Position numbers and translations under genes: made by a program. This document shows, one piece after another, positions 34,973-44,736 of a stretch of 64,000 nucleotides of DNA (its first letter is position 1; the number at the start of each line of letters is the position of its first letter). The DNA is taken from the NCBI GenBank assembly GCA_030686995.1, contig CM060708.1, positions 181,830,115-181,894,114 of the forward strand. Direction: 5' to 3'. The notes under the pieces are model-generated. The model was not told the origin of the DNA and made no database searches. It saw nothing but the letters and a program-made list of their open reading frames with translations. Source of the DNA: Artemisia argyi (Eukaryota; Streptophyta; Magnoliopsida; Asterales; Asteraceae).

Positions 34973-36001
34973 GTGAGTTGGTTAGCGAGTTCTTTGTGAC
35001 TTTTCACGTTGATTTGGTGGAGGCCAGGACGGATATGGGGGGGGGGGGTACCACTATTTACTTTAGGTTAGGAGGGGAGGTTCGATCATGTTCGGTTACT
35101 GAGTTTGGGTGGAGGATTGGTTTGTACACTAGGGAGGAGGCTGTTGAGGGAGGTTTTATGCAGAGGTTGTTACATGGGGAGACTGTGAGGAACGATATGA
35201 GGTGCGCCACTTTTTGGCCGAGCATTGGGAACAGGGTATACACCTCGACTACTGGGGCAACATCAATAAGGGACCCCGTGATCAGGTTAGCCCACAGGTG
35301 CATCACATACAGCTTGTCGGAGCGTCATGGCACCACTCACCGTGTCACTGCTTCAGATCTTTTCTACCTATATACCATCTTTTCAGCGGATGTTTACTGC
35401 AACATCCCATTTTGGGTAGCCAGCTATTTGAAGACCAGTGTGGGGGAGAGGGATATTGACAAGGTGTATGGGGGGATGTTCGTGACCCAGTTAGCTCGAT
35501 CTTATGAGCTGCTTGTTCCCCAGATCATGGGATACTTGAGCGACTGCGGGGCTTGTAGGGTAGTGAGGGCTAAATCCCTCAAGCAGATAAGCATCGTGAT
35601 GCAGCTGGTGGATGGGTCCTATACTTGGTATGAGGCAGGAGGACCTGATGGTGCTGAGGATGATGATGATGATGAAGGAGCACCCCAGCAGCATCAGTTC
35701 GGGGATTACGAAGTTGGGTCAGCTGATTACTACCGACACATGAGTCTGGGAGACTGGCAGGCACACCAGGGGGCATGGATGGGTCAGGTGGATGCATGGC
35801 GGACCACCACTGACCAGCGCAATTGATTGGATGTATGATCATACCATCCGCCAGATGCAGCACCTCTCCACCCATGATCAGATCGAGCCCCAGCTGCAGA
35901 TTGACCCCTTCCCCGGTCGTGAGATGGACTACCCTCCCTACGGGTACACTGGGCACCTCCCTCCTGGTTATGACTACCGTTATGGTCCCCCTCCCCAATG
36001 A
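34973..36001 (+). pseudogene. ATHILA ORF-1 family protein, C-terminal part
   Basis: Resumes at ELVSEFFVTFHVDL and holds the recognisable ATHILA ORF-1 core: FRLGGEVRSCSVTEFGWRIG, LYTIFSADVYCNIPFWVASY, GGMFVTQLARSYELL, then an acidic Asp/Glu run (DDDDDEG) and a Tyr/His-rich part. The long frame ends at 35826. A frameshift near 35816 puts the natural Pro/Tyr-rich C-terminus (PPYGYTGHLPPGYDYRYG) in another frame ending at 36001. A G12 run at 35037-35048 is another slippage risk. It sits where Athila elements carry an env-position gene. I see no clear signal peptide or membrane span, so an envelope role is not supported here. Confidence 0.85.
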
Positions 36002-38549
36002 TCTGTCTTGATGTCTGTTATGTTTGAACAATTTATTGATGGTGATGTAATTTGAAACAATTGGAATTGTAATAGTTTAGGTTGTGGCCTTTGTTGGCCT
36101 TGGATAATTTTATTTTTATCTTTATGCTTACGTTAATTAGTAATAATGGGATGTGCTTATGGTGTCATTCTTTGTTTTGTGTGATTTTTATTTTGTTTGT
36201 TTGTTATTTGCTTCCGTATGTATGCTTTATTTTTATTGTTGGTAGATCATGTTTCAAAACTAAAATAGTGAAAATACTTTCTTTTGTTGTTTAGCTTAGT
36301 CTTAACTTCATTCAAAGGTATTTTTGCAAAAGATAAGTGTAAGGGGAAACTCCAAATATGTTTTTAAGAAACAAAACCGATCATGATTCTCCAAAATATT
36401 AAGTGAACATGTATATTCGTATTTGTTAGAGTCAAATGCTTGTATTGAGTCATAATGATGTTTTGCAGGATTTTCCAGGAAGTAGGACGAAGTTTTTCCA
36501 GAAATTTTCCGGAAACAGGTCACTTCTGACAGCGTCACGAGTTTCCTCTTGACAGCGTCACGTGTAAAAATCTGGAAATTTTATCAGTTTTGTTTTTTCT
36601 AATAGAGTCTTAAAGTTTTTGTTGAATTATTAGTTTTATAATCTCCAGGAAATCTGCAAACATCATTCCACAAGCATTATATCTTACTTTGTTTTCTAGG
36701 ATTTATTAGCATATGTAGATTTCCGCCGATTTTATGCAAGGTTGCCTTGTCTGTTTTCTCAGGTTTTACAGGTTATGTATGACAAGAAGATGATTATTAT
36801 TCTGGAAGGGAAGCTTTGATTGTTCATTTTCTTGGAGGAAGATCTAACCTGGCCACCTTATTATCCATACCGAGCGAATCAGGGGAGTATTTGATTTCAT
36901 TTGTTTTACTTATTTCACTTTTACATTCTTTACTTGAACATTGGGGACAATGTTCATCCTAAGTGTAAGGGGAGGGTAAAATGATGATACCTTACAGATA
37001 CACTTTCGCTTGAGTTTGTCTGTTTGACAGTAGATGTGTAATAAAACTATGAGAAATACTTGTTAGTGTAATTTTAGCGCCAAATTAAAAAATTTTTACA
37101 ACATTTAGGAGTGAAACTTTAGTCATAGCAAGCGTCTCATGGATAGGAGATTGTATGAATAGCACAAAACCGTACCATTCAGAAAAATTTTCCACCCAAA
37201 TATGTGAGGTTCGCCTTTAGATTTGATAGGAAAAGCATTTACTATTAGTGCTTATGAGTGTACCGGTAGCATTTAGATTCTAGAACTTGCGTAAGTGATG
37301 CATCCCGAGACCGCTAATGAGACTACATTCGTGTAGTAGGATTTACTACATGATAAGAGGCATTAGGATCACCCTTGTGTTAAACCCGTATCAAAATTAC
37401 TTGACCATTTAAGTCATATTACTTGGCTAGTTAAGTCAATTAATTTTTCCCACACCTTAGCGTTGAACTCATTTTTAGTACACGAAACCCCTAGTACACC
37501 CCTCCGAGCCTATCTTTTCGTTTCTAACTTTAAGCATCTTACTTAAAGGAAGAATTTGTTACACCCCACTTAAATGTACACCCAAATCGCCTTAGCCTTC
37601 CGTGTATGCGCTCATTTTTAGTGCATTATTGTTATTTGTTAAACCCTAAGTTAATTATCTAATTGATTACATGGTTGCTAAGTCGAGTCATATCCTTGTA
37701 CATATTGTTTTGGGACGATTGGGACTCATGGTTAAAGTACTTATTTTATGAAGTAATGGGGAAGAACATCATATTATTACCCCCATATGTGCGTTAATCT
37801 TAAAAGTACTCCAAGTGTTTTGATTTTCTTAATTCGAGTCATTAGATTAGTTTATGGGGAATTTTCATTCCCTGTGATGTATTATTTTGGATGGTAGAGT
37901 AAGAGTGTATGAAAAAAAAAATATAAAAAAAATAAATAAATAAAAAATCGAAAAAATCAAGAAAAAGAAAAAAAATAGAAAAAAAAGAAAAGAGAAAAAC
38001 ATACGGACTACCATCCCTTTTCATTCTATGTTCGTTTTATATTTTTGCTATTTTTTATTTATTAGCTTAAGTCGAGTCTAGTCTTTGCTTAGCAACGCCA
38101 TATTGTACACGTAATTAACCAAGATTGTTAACTCGCCACCAGTAAAGACTGCCTATATCCAACAAAACCGTGTATTCCATATCCCTACACCTAATGTTAC
38201 AACCCTTTAAAAGACTTCTTTGATAGTTTATCCTAGGTGCTTACGCCATGTGATGGAGGTTTGATCCTTTCCCAAGCCTATGGTAATCTATTTTGCTATG
38301 ACAAGTAGTGAGAGATGTTTTCCATTTCCATATTGTGATATTACTTTATTACACCCGAGAGATGTGAGTATCTAAACACTATTTGTGAGGTGCTAGTATA
38401 TGACCTCCGTGCTTGTCTTTGGTCTTTAGTGGAATGATTATTTGTTGTAATTACTTTTATATTAGTGTTAAATGACCCCTAACTTGTATTTTGACTGGAA
38501 TAAAAGCGCATTTGCTTGAGGACAAGCAAATCTCAAGTGTAAGGGTATA
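36002..38549 (+). other. Non-coding 3' region of element B
   Basis: Aligned along its length with 44735-47081 of C. It contains AAGTGTAAGGGG-type purine tracts (36339, 36958, 38536), two TGACAGCGTCA motifs (36527-36537, 36550-36560), and an A-rich low-complexity stretch at 37910-37995. No ORF is supported. The last tract, AGTGTAAGGGTATA, abuts the 3' LTR and is the likely functional polypurine tract. Confidence 0.75.
37910..37997. repeat. A-rich low-complexity tract
   Basis: Mainly A with scattered T, G and C. The equivalent in C is at 46469-46530. It lies between AGAGTGTATG and the CGGACTACCATCCC / TGGACTACCATCCC phrase in both. Confidence 0.85.
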
Positions 38550-39967
38550 TGATGAGGCGAAAAATGAACCACTTTTAGGGGGTCATTTAAGTCCGGAATT
38601 GAATTTATTTGATCAAATATTACCCTAAATCGTTCCTTTTGTGATTTTAGGTACTTTGGGAGTGAATTCTGGAAAAGGAAGCAATTCGGATGTTTTTGGA
38701 GCATAAAAGTGAAGAAAATGACAAAGTCTTAATTTTCCATGCTGAGAATAGTACCTGACGGCGTCAAGAAGAAGATCGTGATGGCATCAAGAGTAAAATC
38801 CATGACGACCCAGTGAAAACCTGAAGGCGTCACAAGAAGGGCGTCAAGACTATTTTTGGTGACGGCCTGCATAAGGAGTATACATGACGGCGTCAGACCC
38901 AGATCTAGGCAATCCGAGAAACTATTTGGCGGCGAGATGACGGCGTCAGACTTTTGTTCTTGACGCCGTCACCTATCAAAATCTATATATAGTTTTCTAT
39001 TTTTCATTCATAAAAGAGGAACTTGTGTGGAGAAAACTAGGGCCGAACTTTGTAAACCCTAGGTCGTATTTTACAGTATTTTCAAGGGTTTTCACCCCTT
39101 GAATCCTTTCATGTTCAATTGAGATAAGTCTTCTTTCAATTCAATCAATATGTCTATGTGTTGTTTGAATATATGCTTGTCTTGATTTCAACATGCTAGG
39201 CTAGATCTATCATGTGTTTGCTTAGATGTAATGAAACCTAGATGTTAATTATATGTTGATTACTTGTTTATGGTTGTAATGGATGAATGATTTCAATGTT
39301 AGGCTTAAGAAAACTGGCAGATCTCCATTGTGTAACATGCTTGAACGTCTTAGGAAACATGAACCAATGTGTACTATGTTTTATTGGTTGTATTTAATGC
39401 ATGAGGAAATTCTAATGATCCTATGTTAGGAGCTTTTTAGCCGGCTCGACATAGGAGTGAAGCAGGCGCTTATAGGATTGGGGAAGTAAGTACGCCACCC
39501 CATGAATGGTATTAAGGAATACAATCCGTCATCCACGCAACTGTAACAAGTAATTAACATGTAAAAGATGTCCAGAGAGTAGTGAAATCTAAGTAAACAC
39601 AATTCTCCCATATATTGCTCATAACTCTAGTATAATTTAGTTTATTTTCATTTCTAGTATTTTATTTTGATCGCATCTTTAGTATTGGGTTAGTTGACTA
39701 GCAACTAATTCTGCCCAACTCCTTCAAACTCGAGATTTTTATTTGCTTTTATAAGAAAAACTAAAAAATACAAAAAGAATCATCCCTCATCTCTAGACCA
39801 AGTCTTTAGGTTTTCTAATCCTAGCGACACTATTCCTAGCTGAACGATCAATCCCCCGGTACTTGTCATTATACTATACTACATCGATCAGGTACACTGC
39901 CTGGTGGGGGTTGTAAGCTTCTCGAGATCCCTCGAGAGGTAAAGCCTGGTGCAATCCCTACGCACCA
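38550..39967 (+). repeat. 3' LTR of B, shared as 5' LTR of the next unit
   Basis: Starts TGATGAGGCG and ends CGCACCA. It is highly similar to 16501-17899. One motif that is TGACGGCGTCA at 16730 reads TGATGGCATCA here (38779-38789), a double CpG-to-TpA change. TATATATA is at 38984-38991. It is followed at once by a second primer site and gag leader instead of a TSD. Confidence 0.92.
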
Positions 39968-40515
39968 AGTTTTTGGCGCCGCAGCCCGGGGAATAGTTAT
40001 TGTCTAGGTTAGAATCTCTTTTTATTAGGTCTACTTGCTAGATTCCTTTCTAGTAAGATTTTATTTTTATTTTTAGGTTCTCGTTAGTCTATCTTATTTC
40101 TTCGTATTTTTGTTCGTAACTCTTCGCCATCCGACCTCATGGACGATGGTAACATCTTTGAACCCATCATCCCACCACAACAAAACCCACCACTAGATAA
40201 CCAACCTCTTAGGCCCCGAACCCTAGGAGAGTATTCCCGACCTAGCCACCAAGGCTACCGAAACACCATTGAGCTCACCCAAGGAGCCAATGTGACCCCC
40301 TTGCGATCCGACACCATCCGGTTGGTGCAAAGCGGATGTGCATTCCATGGACTTCGTTCCGAAGATCCAAATCAATATCTCAAGGACTTCCTTTAAATCG
40401 TAGATTCTATAGACCTTGATGTTACAACTAGAGAGTCAACCCGATTACGCCTATTCCAATTCTCTCTACGTGATCAAGCTAGTCAATGGCTTGAACGTTT
40501 ACCCGCGGGATCCAT
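39968..40515 (+). mobile_element. Truncated second B-type internal region
   Basis: Holds primer site TGGCGCCGCAGCCCGGGGA (39974-39992), leader, and gag start at 40139 (MDDGNIFEPIIPP). An in-frame TAA stop at 40394-40396 follows YLKDFL. The match to B continues to CCCGCGGGATCCATCA at about 40515 and then ends abruptly, replaced by unrelated DNA. Confidence 0.88.
40139..40515 (+). pseudogene. B-type gag, N-terminal fragment
   Basis: Nearly identical to 18071-18447, but here REYSRPSHQ is intact where B has a stop (CGA versus TGA), while a stop (AAA to TAA) follows DFL. It ends at the break near 40515 after LERLPAGSI. Each copy thus shows an ancestral codon that the other has lost. Confidence 0.85.
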
Positions 40516-41830
40516 CAACATAGGTATAATTCGATTCAGGTATTCAATTTCAGCTTCAAGTTCAAAATTAAAAATTTCTAAACCCTATTATAATATTCCC
40601 ATTTTGCAGGTTGATGATCTTTGTCTTGAATGAAATAAGCAATACCTAAAAACAGAAAAAGGTATGCTACATATCAATCTTATCTTTTTTTTTTCTTTGT
40701 CTGAAAATACTATGTTAGCTAACTTATTTTGTTGGTTTAATATTTCATAATAGGTGTTTGATGAAAGTCTTGAATTAGATTTTTAAAAGGTTAGGTGTTG
40801 GTGTTGCATATAAGTCTTAATTATAGTCTTGAATTAGCTAACTTATTTTGTTGGTTTAATATTTCCAGCGGGATTGGGTTTGTTGTTGTTGTTGTTGTTA
40901 GGGTTATAGTGTTGAATTCGGATTGGGCTTTTTTTAATATACAATTCGTGTTTAGATTATTAATATCCATCTAATTGTAAAATATGATGATTTAATATGT
41001 TTTTAGGACTACTTAGTACATTTAAAAGGTAATTTCTTTTACTACACTAAGTAGTTAAGTGTTGAAGCTTATGTTATTCTCATGTACTCTAAGTGTTTGA
41101 TAAAATGCATGAATGATATATTTTTTCAACTGTTGAAAACACTTTTGGTTTGTGTTTATGAATGCTACTGTATAATTCTTTTTATCAGATTTGCAGGTTT
41201 CGGATTAAGAAAACAAAAGTTTAAGATCTGTTCGTCTTCATTTCTCATCATCAACACGTTTTCGAAGTGTGTCGGGAAGTTTTTGTGCATCGGTGAGCCA
41301 TTTTTCTGCTTCCGTATCTTTTAAATTTCATGTATGTAATTTTGTGCATTCATACCTGATTGAGAGTCTAACGTCTGTGGATCACTTGAGCACAAAGAAA
41401 TTAATAAAATAAAGGTGTGGTTCTTGCAGTTGGAACTTGAGGAATGAGGATAATATGTATTTGATAAAATCAAAGAAGCATGAAGTTGTGATTAACCGAT
41501 TGCCTCAATACATATTGATCTTGGAGATTGTAAGTTTATAACAAAAAAACAATTAAGTTTATAAGTTGGTAATGATTGTATGAATGACATATATTGATGC
41601 TAAATGTTCTTTTTCTTATTTTTACACATTAGGCTGCAAATGTAGAAAGAGCAATCATAAAAGCACTTGAAAGACAATATGCAGATATTAAGGCACCCTT
41701 TAAAGATAGCAAACCCAAGAGGCTCCCAATTCAATTATAGAGATTAACGAGAAAATAATCATATGATTCATACACTATTTTTTATCAGGCTATGGAGATA
41801 TGTATATATACTTTCAATAGTGATAAAGTA
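40516..41830 (+). other. Unrelated insert with exon/intron-like structure
   Basis: Not similar to any other element in the window. It has plant-style intron signals: TTTTGCAG before 40611, AAAAAG/GTATGC near 40662, ATTTGCAG before 41196, GCATCG/GTGAGC near 41291, TTCTTGCAG before 41429, GGAGATT/GTAAGT at 41530, and ACATTAG before 41633. The last two candidate exons join in frame into about 60 codons (KSKKHEVVINRLP...ALERQYADIK, ending IQL and a TAG at 41738-41740). I do not recognise the protein. A captured or recombined host gene fragment fits best. Ends are approximate and no TSD or Helitron end is evident. Confidence 0.45.
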
Positions 41831-42277
41831 TGGTATCATATAACCCGTCATCCACGCAATTGTAACAAACTAGTCAATTAATCAAATATAGCTAGGGAGT
41901 AGTGAAATCTAAGTAAACACATTTCTCTCGTTAATGTTTTTCTCACATTTACTTTCTTGTCATTTTATTTTTATTGCATTTGTAGTTAATTGGGTTAGTT
42001 GACTAGCAACTAATTTCGCCCACTCTTCCAATACCCGAGATTTTTACTTGCTTTCCATAAAATATAAAAAAACAAAATGAATCATCCCTCACCTCTAGAC
42101 CTAGTTTAATTAAGTTTTGATCCTAACGACACTATTCCCCGAGAGAACGATCAATCCCCAGGTACTTGCCACTACACTATACTACATCGGTCAGGTACAC
42201 TGCCTGGTGGGGATTGCAAGCCTCTTGAGATCCCTCGAGAGGTAAAACCTTTTGCGAGGGCGCAATCCCACGCATCA
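41831..42277 (+). repeat. 5' LTR of C, only the last ~450 bp
   Basis: CCGTCATCCACGCAATTG onwards aligns with 17460-17899 of B's LTR and ends CGCATCA before AGTTTTTTGGCGCC. The promoter half is missing and replaced by the insert to the left, so C could not start normal transcription from here. Confidence 0.87.
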
Positions 42278-42284
42278 AGTTTTT

Positions 42285-42302
42285 TGGCGCCGCTGCCGGA
42301 GA
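42285..42302 (+). other. Primer-binding site of element C
   Basis: TGGCGCCGCTGCCGGAGA, 7 bp after the LTR end. Confidence 0.83.
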
Positions 42303-42448
42303 ATAGTTATTGTTTAGGTTGAAATTTCTTTTTATTAGGTCTACTTGCTAGATTCCTTTCTAGTAAGATTTTTATTTTATTTTTATAGGTTTCTATAGTC
42401 TATCTTATTTCTTTGTTCCTTTATTTATAACCATTACCATCCACCATC

Positions 42449-43827
42449 ATGGAAGGTGGTAATATCTTTGAGTCCATCAACCCACTATAAAAAAAAACCC
42501 ACCACAAAACCCACCACAATCAAACCAACCTCCTAGACCCCGCACTTTAGGAGAGTACTCCCGTCCTAGCCACCAAGGCTATCGAAACACCATTGAGCTC
42601 ACTCAAGGAGCCAATGTGTCTCCCTTGCGATCCGACACCATCCGGTTGGTGCAAAGCGGATGTGCATTCCATGGACTTCGTTCCGAAGATCCTAATCAAC
42701 ATCTCAAGGAATTCCACAAAATTGTAGATTACATAGATCTTCATGTTGAAACTCGAAAGACAACCCGATTGTGTCTCTTCCAATTCTCTCTACGTAACCA
42801 AGCTAGTCAATGGCTTGAGCGTTTACCCGCGGGATCCATCACCTATTGGGATGATCTCACCACTCGTTTCCTTGCTCAATTTTTCCCACCGAGGAGAACC
42901 ACCCAGCTAAGAAATGACATCTTGATGTTCCAACAACGTCAAGGTGAAACCCTTTATGAAGCATGGACTCGTTTCAAGGACTTGCTCTAAAAAGTCCCTC
43001 ACTATGGCATCGATCTTTGGCTCCAAATCCAAATCTTCTACGACCATGTCAACTTCCATACCAAACGCACCATTGATCGGGCCGCCGGAGGTAGGTTGCG
43101 TGACAAAGACGCCGAGGAATCATGGAAAATTATTGATGAGCTTGCATTCGAAAATAATGAATTATGGGAAGTTGCTCATATTATATACTCAGCTGTCAAA
43201 GCAATCTCGTCACCGGGGGGAACCACTAAACTCTCTGAAGAAAGCCTTTGTGAACTTGAGAAAAAGGTTGACTATCTCATGGAAAAACAAAAGGGACCTT
43301 TAAGTCCAAGACGAGCAACGATAAACTCTATCTCAAATATAAATGCAACACCGTTGTCCGAATCACCTCTTAGAGAGAATGCCGAAACCTTCCAAAAATA
43401 TGCTCGACCCTATTCACCTCCTCAAGACCTCAGTCCGGAATTCGAAACTCGAATGAGAGAATATATGTCAACCCATTCTGAACGGTTGGCAAAATTCGAG
43501 GAGGCCGTCTATAGACAAAAGTAGGAGATGCAAGAAAAAATGGGGGGTATGATGAGCCTATTGGAAGAATACTCAAAAATAAAAACGCCAGAAAAGGTGT
43601 TGATGAGGAAGGAAGGTGTCACCCCCACAACCAAGTTTGTTAACTCTATATCCACTGTCCACAAAAGCAATGAAGAGGAGGAATCCCCTATTACACGGAC
43701 CATTGAGGAACCACCAAAATATCAACCATTAGGGTACTATCTAAAACATGATATAAATGAGAAAACCATAACCAACTGGATAAGGGGTGACGGACGTAAC
43801 CACTTGTCCAAAATGGTCCATGAATGA
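42449..43827 (+). pseudogene. Element C gag (broken)
   Basis: Start MEGGNIFESIN at 42449. A frameshift at an A-run near 42490 moves it into the frame of 42616 onwards. The Gag core (SGCAFHGLRSEDPNQHLKEF, FQFSLRNQASQWLERLP, FFPPRRTTQLRNDI) is clear. Stops at 42988 and 43522 interrupt an otherwise open frame to 43827. The middle (43200-43520) is Pro/Ser-rich and helical. No zinc knuckle is seen. Confidence 0.87.
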
Positions 43828-44300
43828 GAAGATGAGTATGATACGTTACATGGGGGGTCAGTATACGAGAAGCTACTTAAGCAAAAAGTGGCTACGAAGT
43901 AGATGGCTTATGGGAACTTCGAAATACCAGCTAGCATTGGGAAATTGCAATATTTGGATACTTTTGCCGATCAAAGATCAGAAGTAAACCTGATGCCCTT
44001 AACCATTTACACCCAGCTCACTAAAGAGGTACAGACCACTACCCGCGTTAGGCTTTCATGTATCCCATCGATTTCATGATCATCGATGATAAAGAAAATG
44101 AGTGTATGCCAATAATCCTTGGAGCACCATTCCTTACCACAACAAGAGCTGTCATTAAGTATGAAAAAGGGGAAATTGAGCTTAAGTCGGGAAAAAGGAA
44201 AATTCTCTTTCCCATGACCCCACGAAATGTGAGCAAAAGCATGATGGAAAGGAGGCTCAAAAATAACGCCGGCACACCGCATAATCATGTTCAAGAAAAA
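43828..44300 (+). pseudogene. Element C protease region (active site mutated)
   Basis: The frame continues through LLKQKVATK, IPASIGKLQYLDTFAD and SEVNLMPLTIYTQL, then FMIIDDKEN...PIILGAPFLTTTRAVI, typical of the retroviral-type aspartic protease of Athila elements. The usual Asp-x-Gly at the active site reads D-Q-R. Several stops and a frame change near 44055 break it. It would process Gag-Pol, but is inactive. Confidence 0.78.
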
Positions 44301-44662
44301 TCCTCGCATGGGAGGCGAGAATCAAAAGCTACAAAGAAGCTAAGCTTGAGAGATACAGGAGTAGTGATAAAATTCATGTTGAATTCGAGTGCAATCAGCC
44401 GATGGAGAATTATGCTCCGTTTATGGAAGGAGACTTAGTACTCCTAAGACATTTAGGGATAAAAGAGCCTCCCGATAAATCAAACTCCTGGTGGTATGGA
44501 CCATTCACAATCAAAAACTTAGGTCACAATGGGGTGGCACTCTTGAACAGCGAAAGGGGTGGAGAAATGACTGTGAATGTCGAACGATTGAAACATTACC
44601 ACCTAAATAGCAAGGATTCTATTGACAAGGGATACATCATATTGCGGGACGAGGTCACGTGA
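44301..44662 (+). pseudogene. Integrase C-terminal tail of element C
   Basis: WEARIKSYKEAKLERY continues to GDLVLLRHLG, SNSWWYGPFTIKNLGHNGVALLN and VERLKHYHL, the C-terminal end of a gypsy integrase. It follows directly on the protease at about 44300, so RT, RNase H and the integrase catalytic core have been deleted between them. A frameshift lies near 44400. Confidence 0.8.
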
Positions 44663-44707
44663 TAGCCCGTGACTTTGAGTCTAGCTACAAGACTCGTAAA
44701 TAAAGAA

Positions 44708-44736
44708 AAGCGCTTCTTGGGAGGCAACCCAAGCTT
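44708..44736 (+). other. Hairpin motif CTTGGG-AGGCAA-CCCAAG after pol
   Basis: A 6-bp stem with loop AGGCAA, within AAGCGCTTCTTGGGAGGC, just after the end of pol. Element A has the same GGGAGGCA block after its ORF but with a different stem. Probably an RNA element; role unknown. Confidence 0.6.

Larger units (their letters stand above)
16501..39967 (+). mobile_element. Element B: Athila-like, gag plus ATHILA ORF-1, no pol
   Basis: Two closely similar ~1.4 kb LTRs (16501-17899 and 38550-39967) enclose a primer site, a broken gag, an ATHILA ORF-1 gene split by insertion H, and a ~2.5 kb non-coding 3' region. No RT, integrase or protease is present between gag and ORF-1, so it is non-autonomous. 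The right flank (AGTTT) does not repeat the left flank (CTAAG). Instead the right LTR runs straight into another primer site and gag start, so B is part of a recombined LTR-internal-LTR-internal chain. Confidence 0.85.

Noticed and set aside
20708..34977. CACTA transposon (CACTA near 20708, TAGTG near 34972)
   Set aside because: The would-be terminal repeats do not match beyond five bases, there is no 3-bp TSD, and the left CACTA lies inside ATHILA coding sequence.
35579..36031. 150-codon minus-strand ORF
   Set aside because: It lies opposite the ATHILA ORF-1 C-terminus and owes its openness to the biased His/Asp/Pro codons there.
37842..38024. Phe-rich minus-strand ORF
   Set aside because: An artefact of the A-rich low-complexity tract read on the opposite strand.
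40516..41830. Helitron carrying a gene fragment
   Set aside because: No 5' TC / 3' CTRR ends with hairpin, and no A-T insertion site, could be seen at the borders. Capture is kept only as an unproven idea.
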